DNA of 64,000 bases from an uncultured Bacteroidales bacterium. Its GTDB lineage: Bacteria; Bacteroidota; Bacteroidia; Bacteroidales; UBA932. Of this stretch, positions 53,168-61,537 are shown piece by piece (position 1 is the first letter of the stretch; each line of letters opens with the position of its first letter). The stretch lies in contig CALUPG010000011.1 of the NCBI GenBank assembly GCA_944322565.1, forward strand, positions 1 through 64,000. Reading direction: 5' to 3'. A model generated the notes under the pieces. The model did no database searches. It worked only from the letters and a program-made list of their open reading frames with translations, and had not been told where the DNA came from. Position numbers and translations under genes: made by a program.

Positions 53168-56100
53168 TCATCTGAACTTCGGGAGGCGGACGGTGAAGCA
53201 AGCTCCTTTCATTACGAAGGAACGCTGATAGAGTATTTCCCCGTTGCACTTCTCGACAATATTCCTGCAGATAGCAAGACCGAGGCCTGTCCCCGAACTC
53301 TTTGTAGTAAAGTTTGGTGTGAAGAGTTTTCCGAGATTCTCCTCTTTGACTCCAGGCCCGTTGTCTTCAAATACGATGTCATAATAGCCGTCTTTCATGC
53401 TGTTGCGTATGAAGATGGCTATTTTTCCTTTTGCCGGCTCCCTGCCTGCTTCGTAATCTTCTTTCTGCTGTATCTCGATGGCCTGAATGGCATTTGTCAT
53501 CAGATTGACGAATACCCGGATGAGCTGAGGCTTCGGGGCCATCACCATGGCTTTGTCAAGCCCCATATAGGATATGGAAATGTTCTCCCTGTTGTCAAAG
53601 ATAGTCAGCTGTTCCCGGATAATCTTGTCAAGATCCAGCTCCACAGGCTTCTCACTGTAAAGCTTGGCGAATGTGGAGAATTCGTTGGCCGTGTCTGTGA
53701 GGATGTCGATGTGTTCAAGGATGACAGAGGAGACTTTGTCGAATTTTTCTTCCCATGACGGGTCATTTTTCTGTTTCAGCCGTATGAGCCTCTGTATCTC
53801 AAGTTTTATCGGAGTCAGCGGGTTCTTTATTTCATGGGCCACTTGCCTGGCCATCTCGCTCCATGCCTTGTCGCGTTCAGCCTGTGCGAGTTTCCTCGTG
53901 CTGTCGGAAAGGTCATGCACCATCCGGTTGTAGGCCTCCACAAGTGTGGATATTTCATCTTCCCTCTTGTATATGATGTATTCAAGGCCATGGATGTCAG
54001 TCGTGTTCATTTTCCGTCCCATCTCAAGTATAGGCCGGAACATCCCGTTGACTATTGTTGTTGACAGTATGACGGTTGCAGCAAGAAGTATTATGAAAAG
54101 ATTGATGATGGTGGCCGAGTGAAAGAATGCATCTCTCTTCAGGTCATACCCCTGGTCGGTATATGGTGCATTCAGTATTGCCACCAGGTGCCCGTCTGCA
54201 TTGAACAGCGGTGCGTACAGGGAATAGAATCTGTGTCCGGCGAATTTTTCACGGCTTATGTATATCCTCTGGTTGCCGTATACGATATTATAATATGCGT
54301 CCTGGTTAATCCTTGAGCCGAATATGCTCCTGTCAAAGATTTCAGGAGTGGTGGACGTGAATATTTTTCCTCCCGGAGTGTAAATGTTTATGTCGGACTT
54401 GGCCATGCTCCCGGCTTCGTTCATAAGGTCTGAAAATTCGCGGGAATTCAGGGCATGATAGTCTGATGCATATTTTACCCTTGATTCCAGCATTGCCTTT
54501 ATGGTGTTTATTTTGCTGGACATAAGGTTGTACATGCTGTTCTCATTGCGGTTGTAGACAAAGGTCACGCTGGTTGCCGTCATTATAATCAGCGTCAGGA
54601 AAAGTGCCGTGCACATTACCGTGTTGATTCTTGACCGGTAGTAGTTTCTCTTGAAAGTATGCTTCCTGTCTTTCTTTTTCTTCGAGAAAATATACAGGAA
54701 GCCGAATACGATCAGTACCAGATAAGAGAATGTCATGAAATACATCATGATGCCGCGGACAGGCCTGGAAATGACAATTATCTCATTGTCAGATACCCAG
54801 TTTACAAAATGCTTGTTTTTCTTTATCTTGAAGATGTCTGTTTTCTGCCTGGACGGCAAGTCCTCTCTGTCATTGCCGGATATTACGGCCGGATATGCAT
54901 AATTTCCCCTGAATGTCACCAGTCTGCCGGAAATGTATTTGGCATAGGAGTACAGGGGCGGCACGGATACGGTTCCGGCCTTGCCCCCAAGTCCGGGGAT
55001 GTCCATGTATCCTCTGTTCTCTGAATATGCTTTCGGCTTGACTTCCAGGAACATACGGGTGATTCCGGATTTCTCCGAATAATATATGAACATTCCGATA
55101 TATCCCGGTATGCCGTTTTCATTGACATAGAAGAATCTTGAGTCATCAGCGAGAGGGGTTCCGGTCCTTATCCGCCTGTTGAAATATTCCAGGCAGTTCA
55201 TCTTTTCTCCCGAATCAGATGTGACCATGCCTGAATTCGGGCAGAGAGTGACGATGATGTCATAATTCTGAGAGAGTCCCCCGAGGTAATTCTCTGTGAT
55301 TCTGTTCAGAATCATTATGCTGCTTCTCGTTTCTCCGGACAGGGTGGACAGGAACGGGTCGCCTGCAATCTCATTTTCAACTGACCGGAGCTGAATCTCT
55401 ATCTCAAGGTCCCTGTCGACGGCCAGCCGGTTGGCCCATACGCTGATTCTGTCTTTTTCTTTCTGGTATCCGGTGATTGCCGATACTGCCGTAAGGTATC
55501 CGGCGCATGCTATCGCATAAATGAACAGGAATTTGACGGAGAAGGCATTGTATTTTATGTTGAAATAGTATCTGAATACCGGCTTGAGCATCTGTATCAG
55601 AAGCAGAATGGAGAAAAAGATGGCCGTGTAGGACAGATAGAAGAGGACTGTATACAGAGTAATCTGATTCCAAAGATACAGCTCAAGCGATATGCTGGAG
55701 TTGACGGCCAGACTGTTGATGCTGAAATGCACATAGGCGCAGGTGAGAATCAGGATGCACGATATGGCTGCCGTGTACACGAGCCTTGCCGTATTCGTAT
55801 TGGCCCTTCGTATTATTCCTATGAATTGCCTTCGCGCCAGAAATATGCACAGGATGTACAGGCAGATGGCCGTGTTCAGGATAATCATTGCCCCGAAAGA
55901 ATACAGTATCCTGCCTCCCGCATAAATTGTCGGAGAAAAAAAATCATAATCCACCTGCTTCCCCAGAAAATAAACGGTCGTTGTCATGCCGATCAGGAAG
56001 ATTATGGTAATTATGAAATTCCTGATTGACCTTCGTGCCCAGAACCACAATATCACGGCGACAGTAATGAGCAGAAGCCCTATCCATCTCAGCATGGAGT

Positions 56101-56770
56101 TGGCGAATAAGGACTTCGGTGCGGTCAGGTCTGCAAGTATTTTGAACATCGGCTCTCCGCCGATGCTGACAGTGGAGCCGCCTGTCTCATTAAGCGGACA
56201 GATATCCTGCCAATAATCCAGTTTCAGCCTCGGGTTGACGCCGTTGCCCATGTCTCCAATGCCCTCGAGCAGGGAATTTTTGATTTCCAGGCCTCCGACG
56301 ATACGGCAGTCCACATTGTCCGAGATAATCTTTGCTATATACCATTTGGGGCCAAGATTGACATAGCTGAAATGATCAGTGATTTCAGTCAATGGAGAAA
56401 CCATACTTGACCTCAGGCTTGAGAATCTCTGGAAAATCAGCCTTGAGGCAAGGTCATCGTTCAGTATGGGGAACTGATTGTTCCATGACTGCAGGGTATC
56501 ATATACATACCTGTAGACAACCATGTCTTCAGGCAGGTCTTCGAGCTGCATCCATTCGGAATGATCGGCCTCCATTGCTTTCCGCATGTTCTCGTCAAGA
56601 ATCTTCAGCCTTTTTTCCAGAATCTTTTCCGTCCTTGCTGCCATGTGTTCCGAATCTGCAGAAGAAGTGGTCATTACCATGGACAGCAGGAATACGAGCA
56701 CGGCTGCGGCTATACAGAATTTATAGCCGTTCTTCACAATATATTTCTTTGTTCCCGACATTTCATTCAT
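53168..56770 (-). CDS. Very large NtrY-like sensor histidine kinase
   Basis: 1200 residues. One N-terminal membrane helix (18-35) and a ~190-residue extracytoplasmic region; six more helices between ~228 and ~433; a second extracytoplasmic region (~434-673); helices at ~674-696 and ~716-739; a third, shorter sensor region (~740-883); a last helix (~885-909); then HAMP (~905-960). The kinase core has the H-box RQVAHEIKNPLTPIKLEIQR (His979), N-box NLMTNAIQAIE, G1 FEDNGPGV, F-box LFTPNFTTK and G2 GTGLGLAI. The AHEIKNPLTPIKL H-box is NtrY-like, matching the NtrX-like regulator at 49580-50728. Its start overlaps the rlmH stop by 8 bases. Confidence 0.9.
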   Translation of the reverse strand: MNEMSGTKKYIVKNGYKFCIAAAVLVFLLSMVMTTSSADSEHMAARTEKILEKRLKILDENMRKAMEADHSEWMQLEDLPEDMVVYRYVYDTLQSWNNQFPILNDDLASRLIFQRFSSLRSSMVSPLTEITDHFSYVNLGPKWYIAKIISDNVDCRIVGGLEIKNSLLEGIGDMGNGVNPRLKLDYWQDICPLNETGGSTVSIGGEPMFKILADLTAPKSLFANSMLRWIGLLLITVAVILWFWARRSIRNFIITIIFLIGMTTTVYFLGKQVDYDFFSPTIYAGGRILYSFGAMIILNTAICLYILCIFLARRQFIGIIRRANTNTARLVYTAAISCILILTCAYVHFSINSLAVNSSISLELYLWNQITLYTVLFYLSYTAIFFSILLLIQMLKPVFRYYFNIKYNAFSVKFLFIYAIACAGYLTAVSAITGYQKEKDRISVWANRLAVDRDLEIEIQLRSVENEIAGDPFLSTLSGETRSSIMILNRITENYLGGLSQNYDIIVTLCPNSGMVTSDSGEKMNCLEYFNRRIRTGTPLADDSRFFYVNENGIPGYIGMFIYYSEKSGITRMFLEVKPKAYSENRGYMDIPGLGGKAGTVSVPPLYSYAKYISGRLVTFRGNYAYPAVISGNDREDLPSRQKTDIFKIKKNKHFVNWVSDNEIIVISRPVRGIMMYFMTFSYLVLIVFGFLYIFSKKKKDRKHTFKRNYYRSRINTVMCTALFLTLIIMTATSVTFVYNRNENSMYNLMSSKINTIKAMLESRVKYASDYHALNSREFSDLMNEAGSMAKSDINIYTPGGKIFTSTTPEIFDRSIFGSRINQDAYYNIVYGNQRIYISREKFAGHRFYSLYAPLFNADGHLVAILNAPYTDQGYDLKRDAFFHSATIINLFIILLAATVILSTTIVNGMFRPILEMGRKMNTTDIHGLEYIIYKREDEISTLVEAYNRMVHDLSDSTRKLAQAERDKAWSEMARQVAHEIKNPLTPIKLEIQRLIRLKQKNDPSWEEKFDKVSSVILEHIDILTDTANEFSTFAKLYSEKPVELDLDKIIREQLTIFDNRENISISYMGLDKAMVMAPKPQLIRVFVNLMTNAIQAIEIQQKEDYEAGREPAKGKIAIFIRNSMKDGYYDIVFEDNGPGVKEENLGKLFTPNFTTKSSGTGLGLAICRNIVEKCNGEILYQRSFVMKGACFTVRLPKFR

Positions 56771-57236
56771 GATGATAAGGCAGTCCCCGTATGATTGTGA
56801 ATGCCCTGTAGAGTTGTTCCGTGAAAATTACCCTGGCCATCTGGTGGGAAAATGTCATCCTCGACATGGAAATCATACTGCTGCTTCTGCCGTATACTTC
56901 CTTTGAAAAGCCGTACGGTCCGCCGATGACAAAGACCAGGTCCCTTGCTCCGGCATCCAGCTTCTTCCCGATTGCCCCGGCCCATTCCACAGAGGAATAC
57001 TCCTTGCCGTGTTCATCCAGCAGGATGACCTCGTCGGTGTCCTTGAGGTTTTTCAGTATCATCTCCCCTTCTTTGGCCTTGACCTGCTCCCTGCTCAGCG
57101 ATGATGCATTCCTGATGTCCGGAATCTCCCTGACAGTGAACGGCACGAAATGGCTGAGCCTTGCCGAATAGGTTTTAAGTCCGTCAGATATCCAGCCCCT
57201 CTCTGTCTGGCCCACTGTAAGCAAAGTAATCTTCAT
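56763..57236 (-). CDS. rlmH: 23S rRNA (pseudouridine1915-N3)-methyltransferase
   Basis: A SPOUT methyltransferase modifying helix 69 of 23S rRNA. The knotted SAM site is seen in VFVIGGPYGFSKEVYGR, SRMTFSHQMARVIFTEQLYRA, and the C-terminal RGLPYHHE, a hallmark of RlmH. 157 residues is normal. Transcribed ahead of the kinase gene with an 8-base overlap, so kinase translation may be coupled to it. A minus-strand -7 box, TAACTTTG, lies at 57319-57326. Confidence 0.95.
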   Translation of the reverse strand: MKITLLTVGQTERGWISDGLKTYSARLSHFVPFTVREIPDIRNASSLSREQVKAKEGEMILKNLKDTDEVILLDEHGKEYSSVEWAGAIGKKLDAGARDLVFVIGGPYGFSKEVYGRSSSMISMSRMTFSHQMARVIFTEQLYRAFTIIRGLPYHHE

Positions 57237-57318
57237 TTGTCACATGTTAAAGATGTCCGGAGTCAAAAAATCTTTTGCCCGCCAAAATGTCTATCCTCCA
57301 AAATCTTGGAGACAGATA

Positions 57319-57326
57319 CAAAGTTA
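57319..57326 (-). promoter_or_regulatory. -7 box of rlmH and the kinase gene
   Basis: TAACTTTG is an exact TAnnTTTG match on the minus strand. It would give rlmH a leader of about 75 bases. The -33 region (GTTG, approximate spacing) is weak. Confidence 0.45.
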
Positions 57327-57401
57327 AGGATGTGGCTCGGTATTTGCAACAGTCATGCGCGGCGATTTTGATTTCTATACAATCCGATGGGCAGGCTTCT
57401 G

Positions 57402-57803
57402 ATGAATATCAATATGTTTGTGTGTGCGGCGCTTTTCTGCACGACAGCAGTTCCGGCATTCTCCCAGGACGGCTCTTATGATGTTTTTGTCCCGATTGCC
57501 AAATATCTCAGACAGGGAAATGCCGAAAAGCTTTCCGCATGGTTCGCTGACAATCTTGAAATTGAAGTCCTGTCTCCCTCCAGTGCATCAAGCCGCAGTC
57601 AGGCCCGTCAGATTCTTGAGGCATTCTTCAACTCCTATACTCCCCGTTCATTTGAAATCACCCATACTGCCGGGCGTTCCCATTTCAAATATGCTCTCGG
57701 CTCACTCAATGCCGGGGGAGAGATATTTCTGGTCACAATATTTGTGTGCCGGTGCGAAGATGAGTATTCGGTTCAACAGCTGAAAATAGAAAGGATGAAA
57801 TAG
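57402..57803 (+). CDS. DUF4783 secreted protein
   Basis: 133 residues from the ATG at 57402 (five more from 57387). The signal peptide is MNINMFVCAALFCTTAVPAF with cleavage near FSQ. The rest is a compact alpha/beta domain of the DUF4783 type (SNTF2-like): IAKYLRQGNAEKLSAWFADN, LEAFFNSYTPRSFEI, HFKYALGSL and the final FVCRCEDEYSVQQLKIE. The NTF2-like cone fold binds small ligands or acts as a structural module; no catalytic residues are evident. Function unknown. It stands alone on the plus strand between two minus-strand runs and is followed 98 bases later by a strong terminator. Confidence 0.78.
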   Translation: MNINMFVCAALFCTTAVPAFSQDGSYDVFVPIAKYLRQGNAEKLSAWFADNLEIEVLSPSSASSRSQARQILEAFFNSYTPRSFEITHTAGRSHFKYALGSLNAGGEIFLVTIFVCRCEDEYSVQQLKIERMK

Positions 57804-57901
57804 TCCGGGTGTATTGGCCCGCAGTGATGGATTGAGTTTGGCACAGGATTTGTTAAATATTAAAACCGGTTAGTTTAGTTGTTAATAATAGGGTTATAGT
57901 G

Positions 57902-57940
57902 AAAGAAGAGCGGCTCTGAAAGAGTTGCTCTTCTTTTTTT
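57902..57940 (+). terminator. Intrinsic terminator after the DUF4783 gene
   Basis: Arms AAAGAAGAGC and GCTCTTCTTT enclose a smaller CTCT/AGAG stem and end in a T-run (to 57940). Ninety-eight AT-rich bases separate it from the DUF4783 stop; no gene or clear promoter is seen there. Confidence 0.85.
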
Positions 57941-57961
57941 CGGTGCCTGCCGCAGCCGGCT

Positions 57962-59269
57962 CTATTTCTGACGTATGAAGATTCTCACCGGGCAGCCCGT
58001 GAAGCCGAACTTCTCCCGCAGCCGGTTCTCGAGGAATCTTTTGTAAGGGTCCTTGACATACTGCGGGAGGTTGCAGAAGAAGGCGAAAGCCGGAGACTTG
58101 GTAGGGAGCTGGGTAATGTATTTGATTTTAACATACTTGCCCTTCCATGCAGGCGGCGGGTAGTTTTCGATTTCCGGGAGCATCTCCTCATTCAGGACAG
58201 ATGTCGGTATTTTCTTGGAATAGTTGCCGTATACCATGGCTGCGGCATTCAGGACATCCATGATTCTCTGCTTCTTTATGACAGAGGTGAAGATAATCGG
58301 AATGTCATTGAACGGGGCGAGTCTTGCCTTCAGGCTTTCCGTGTATTCCTTGAGGGTGTTGCTGCTCTTTTCGAGGGTGTCCCATTTGTTTACGACAAGA
58401 ACACAGCCTTTCCGGTTCTTTTCTATGAGATTGAGGATGTTCATGTCCTGGGCTTCGAGTCCGGTCTGTGCATCAATCATGAGGATGCACACGTCTGAAT
58501 GCTCTATTGCCCTTATGGCTCTCATCACGGAGTAGAATTCAAGGTCTTCATGGACTTTCCCCTTCTTCCTCATTCCTGCCGTGTCCACTAGTACAAATTC
58601 GTGTCCGAACTTGTTGTAATAGGATGATATGGAGTCCCTTGTGGTGCCTGCGAGAGGGGTCACGATGTTCCTGTCTGTGCCGAGCAGGGCGTTGGTGAGA
58701 GAAGATTTGCCGACATTGGGCCTTCCGACGATGGCTATTCTCGGAACTCCAGGATGCTCGTCCTCGGCTGCCGCATCAGGGGGAAGACGCCGCACTATCT
58801 CGTCCAGGAGGTCGCCTGTGCCGCCTCCGTTTGCCGCCGATATGCTCCATACTTCTCCCAGACCCAGAGAATAGAACTGGTAGGAGTCGTACATCTTGTC
58901 TCCGCTGTCTACTTTGTTGACGGCGAGTACGACCGGCTTTTTGCTGCGCCTGAGCAAGTCGGCTATCTCGGCGTCATAGTCGGTGATGCCGGTGGCCGCC
59001 TCGGTCATGAAAAGGACGAGGTCGGACTCTTCGATGGCGGTGACAACCTGCTTGCGGATTTCCTCTTCGAATATGTCATCAGACCCCGAGGTATAACCTC
59101 CGGTGTCCACGACGGAAAATTCGGTTCCGCACCATTCGCATTTGCCGTAGTGCCTGTCTCTTGTCACTCCGGCAGTCTCATCTACAATGGCCTGTCTCAT
59201 TCCCACGAGACGGTTGAACAGGGTGGATTTCCCTACATTCGGCCTTCCTACGATGGCTACAAGACTCAT
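57962..59269 (-). CDS. der: Ribosome assembly GTPase Der (EngA)
   Basis: Two consecutive G domains needed for 50S ribosome assembly. Domain 1: [22 protein letters not shown]. Domain 2: [33 protein letters not shown]-terminal KH-like domain (~350-435) ends [10 protein letters not shown]. 435 residues is normal. The start overlaps the stop of the small Cys-rich membrane protein gene by 4 bases (ATGA), so the two are coupled. Confidence 0.96.
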   Translation of the reverse strand: MSLVAIVGRPNVGKSTLFNRLVGMRQAIVDETAGVTRDRHYGKCEWCGTEFSVVDTGGYTSGSDDIFEEEIRKQVVTAIEESDLVLFMTEAATGITDYDAEIADLLRRSKKPVVLAVNKVDSGDKMYDSYQFYSLGLGEVWSISAANGGGTGDLLDEIVRRLPPDAAAEDEHPGVPRIAIVGRPNVGKSSLTNALLGTDRNIVTPLAGTTRDSISSYYNKFGHEFVLVDTAGMRKKGKVHEDLEFYSVMRAIRAIEHSDVCILMIDAQTGLEAQDMNILNLIEKNRKGCVLVVNKWDTLEKSSNTLKEYTESLKARLAPFNDIPIIFTSVIKKQRIMDVLNAAAMVYGNYSKKIPTSVLNEEMLPEIENYPPPAWKGKYVKIKYITQLPTKSPAFAFFCNLPQYVKDPYKRFLENRLREKFGFTGCPVRIFIRQK

Positions 59270-59544
59270 TTCTCTTCTCCTGAATTTTTTTCATAAATCC
59301 CGCATCCGGCGCAGTCCGAGCATCCGAGGTCGCTGCATGTCGGGTATTTCTTTCCGTTCTTCTTTCCCCACAGCCTGAGCTCATCTTCCTTGGCACATCT
59401 GATGCCAAGCTTTTTCATCGCCGGGTTGTGGCTGATTTCCGTATCCGGGAACTGCCCGTTCTTGCGGAAAATTATGTTGAAGCACAGGCCGATGACGCTG
59501 ATTCCCACCAGCAGCAGTGCGGCAATAAAAATCTTCATATCCAA
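59266..59544 (-). CDS. Small Cys-rich membrane protein of unknown function
   Basis: 92 residues: one membrane helix (~4-26), then a soluble tail with conserved-looking [21 protein letters not shown] and a Cys cluster [16 protein letters not shown] (four Cys within 12 residues, plus one Cys upstream). The cluster could bind a metal or an iron-sulfur group. It resembles in plan, though not clearly in sequence, small Cys-rich maturation or redox proteins such as NqrM. I recall similar unnamed proteins in Bacteroidota. It is translationally coupled to der. Membrane topology and function are inferred. Confidence 0.7.
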   Translation of the reverse strand: MDMKIFIAALLLVGISVIGLCFNIIFRKNGQFPDTEISHNPAMKKLGIRCAKEDELRLWGKKNGKKYPTCSDLGCSDCAGCGIYEKNSGEEK

Positions 59545-59579
59545 ATAATTGAATATGACAGGTATACGAATTGTCGCAA

Positions 59580-59611
59580 GGCGGCTGTCGTGCCGTATGC
59601 CGACGGCCGCC
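59580..59611 (-). terminator. GC-rich hairpin after prs
   Basis: GGCGGC-t-GTCG pairs with CGAC-g-GCCGCC around a 10-base loop, 9 bases beyond the prs stop on the minus strand. There is no clear U-tract. Probably a terminator or processing stop before the small membrane protein gene. Confidence 0.5.
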
Positions 59612-59620
59612 AGGATTCTG

Positions 59621-60553
59621 TCAGAAAATGAAGCTGTCGCTTATCGGTTCGTAATTGTATACCTTGTCAATTATGTTAGCAAAAGTATCTGCCACAGACA
59701 GGACGGTTATCTTGCTCTTGTCCTTTTCCGGGTCCTGAGAGAGAGGGATGGTGTCCGTCACGATGACTTCCTCAAGGGCGGACTCTGCGATTCTCTCGTA
59801 TGCGCTTCCGGAGAACACGGCATGGGTGGCACATGCCCTGACGCTCAGCGCTCCCATGTCCTTCAGCACATTGGCTGCCTTGGTAAGTGTCCCTGCTGTG
59901 TCAATCATGTCGTCCACGATTATGACATTCTTTCCCTCGACTTCGCCTATGGCGGTGATTGAGCCTACCACATTGGCCCTCTCGCGGGACTTGTGGCATA
60001 CTATGACAGGACACTGGAGATATCTCGCGTATGCGTTGGCTCTCTTTGCCCCGCCCATGTCAGGGGCTGCGATGGCCAGGTCCTGTATGTTGAGCCCCCT
60101 GAGGTAAGGGAGGAATATGTTGCTTGCATAGATGTGGTCGACCGGAAAGTCGAAGAAGCCCTGAATCTGGTCAGCGTGGAGGTCGCAGGTCATGACCCTG
60201 TCGCATCCTGCCGCATGAAGAATGTTGGCGACCAGCTTGGCTCCGATTGAGACTCTCGGCTTGTCTTTCCTGTCCTGCCTTGCCCAGCCGAAATATGGCA
60301 TCACGGCGATGACAGTGTGGGCTGATGCACGTTTGGCTGCGTCAATCATGAGCAGAAGCTCGAAGAGGTTGTCTGTAGGAGGGAAGGTGGACTGCACTAT
60401 GAAGACAGTGGCTCCCCTGACACTTTCGTTGAGAGACGGCTGGAACTCTCCGTCGCTGAAAGCGAGTACATCGGATTTTCCAAGCTCAATGTTCAGTGAT
60501 CTTGCGATTTTCTCAGCAAGGGGTCTTGAACTCCTGCACGCAAATAATTTCAT
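59621..60553 (-). CDS. prs: Ribose-phosphate pyrophosphokinase
   Basis: Makes PRPP from ribose-5-phosphate and ATP for nucleotide, His and Trp synthesis. Motifs are SDGEFQPSLNESVRG, the ATP site YFGWARQDRKD, DLHADQIQGFFD, and the PRPP loop VIIVDDMIDTAGT. Start at MKLFACRSSRPLA, which follows an A-rich stretch; ATG 60571 would add six residues. 310 residues is normal. Downstream of engB by 52 bases on the minus strand. Confidence 0.95.
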   Translation of the reverse strand: MKLFACRSSRPLAEKIARSLNIELGKSDVLAFSDGEFQPSLNESVRGATVFIVQSTFPPTDNLFELLLMIDAAKRASAHTVIAVMPYFGWARQDRKDKPRVSIGAKLVANILHAAGCDRVMTCDLHADQIQGFFDFPVDHIYASNIFLPYLRGLNIQDLAIAAPDMGGAKRANAYARYLQCPVIVCHKSRERANVVGSITAIGEVEGKNVIIVDDMIDTAGTLTKAANVLKDMGALSVRACATHAVFSGSAYERIAESALEEVIVTDTIPLSQDPEKDKSKITVLSVADTFANIIDKVYNYEPISDSFIF

Positions 60554-60605
60554 TTTGTGTTCGTTGTGCATCTTGTATAGGGTTTAATGTAGTTTCACTT
60601 TCATT

Positions 60606-61217
60606 TCATCCGGCAGATTCCTGCATTTTATCCAGCAGACTCCCGATGTAGTCCAGAATCTCTTCCTTGCCGGCTCCTGTTTCAGACGAGCATACGAAGA
60701 CAGGCGGCAGTTCTTCCCAGAATTCCAGCAGCTTTGCCCTGTTCTTCTCCATCTGTGCCGCAAGGGCATTGGGACCGAGCTTGTCGGCTTTCGTAAAGAT
60801 GATGGCGAACGGGATGCCCCCTGTCCCGAGTTCCGTCAGGAAATCCATGTCGATTTTCCCGATGTCGTGGCGGGAATCTATCAGGACGAACAGTATGTGC
60901 AGCTCTGCGGAGAAATTCAGATAGTTCCTTATGACCTGCTCCAGCTTCTGCCGGCCGGTCTTTGACATCTTCGCGTAGCCGTATCCCGGGAGGTCCACAA
61001 GATACCACTGCCTGTTGATGAGGTAGTGGTTCACGAGCTTTGTCTTGCCGGGGGTCGAAGATGTCTGTGCAAGCCTGCGGTTGTTGCACAGCATATTGAT
61101 GAGGGAGGATTTTCCCACATTTGATCTTCCGATGAAGGCGAACTCCGGAAATTTCCGGGAGGGCTTTTCGGCCACCCTTGTGCTGCTGCCGGCAAACAAT
61201 GCTTCGGAAATCTTCAT
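60606..61217 (-). CDS. engB: Ribosome biogenesis GTPase EngB (YsxC/YihA)
   Basis: Small GTPase for 50S assembly. G1 FIGRSNVGKSSLINML, G3 DLPGYGYAKMSK, G4 TKADKLG and the preceding TPGKTKLVNHYL are all family marks. 203 residues is normal. It heads the minus-strand run engB-prs and is divergent from xseA across a 320-base region with a TATATTTG box (61297-61304) on its strand. Together with der, two 50S-assembly GTPases lie within 4 kb. Confidence 0.95.
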   Translation of the reverse strand: MKISEALFAGSSTRVAEKPSRKFPEFAFIGRSNVGKSSLINMLCNNRRLAQTSSTPGKTKLVNHYLINRQWYLVDLPGYGYAKMSKTGRQKLEQVIRNYLNFSAELHILFVLIDSRHDIGKIDMDFLTELGTGGIPFAIIFTKADKLGPNALAAQMEKNRAKLLEFWEELPPVFVCSSETGAGKEEILDYIGSLLDKMQESAG

Positions 61218-61537
61218 CGTCTGAATTTATAAAATTATTGTCCACTCTTTTCCGGCTTTTCGGGAAATCATACCCTTTTCCTGGAAACCGGGGCGGCAAA
61301 TATAGTGAATTTAAATTGACTAACCGGGGGAGTCGTCGCGAAATTTCTTCATTCCCCTTGAAATATTTTTTAAATCCCTCTGCAATTTATGAATAATTTA
61401 TGAAATATTCATCAAAAAATTATATTGTCAAGAATAAATCAGTCGCCATGTCTGAAAAAATGTGTAAATTTGTAACGATACGGAGGTGTGTGCCGGTTGC
61501 AGCGCCGAAGCGTAAATTGGAATGATTTGTTCTTGTT
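61218..61537. promoter_or_regulatory. AT-rich divergent regulatory region, engB / xseA
   Basis: The only gap over 300 bases. Minus strand: TATATTTG at 61297-61304, an exact -7 match giving engB a leader of about 75 bases. Plus strand: TAAATTTG at 61465-61472, an exact -7 match giving xseA a leader of about 60 bases. Neither has a good -33 TTTG. The stretch 61360-61440 is very AT-rich and holds a repeat cluster at 61385-61412. I see no small ORF or RNA gene. Confidence 0.55.
61385..61412. repeat. Short direct and inverted repeats upstream of xseA
   Basis: ATTTATGAA occurs at 61385-61393 and 61396-61404 (11-base period, about one helical turn). ATGAATA (61389-61395) is mirrored by TATTCAT (61406-61412) as inverted arms 10 bases apart. 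This is the geometry of an operator, about 55 bases upstream of the xseA -7 box; no binding protein can be named. Confidence 0.4.

Noticed and set aside
57804..57901. Possible small RNA ahead of the terminator at 57902-57940
   Set aside because: No complete promoter was found in these 98 AT-rich bases; it is more simply the 3' untranslated region of the DUF4783 gene.
61478..61537. Possible riboswitch-like leader before xseA (GC-rich stretch around GGTTGCAGCGCCGAAGCG)
   Set aside because: It is too short and lacks the conserved cores of known riboswitch classes.
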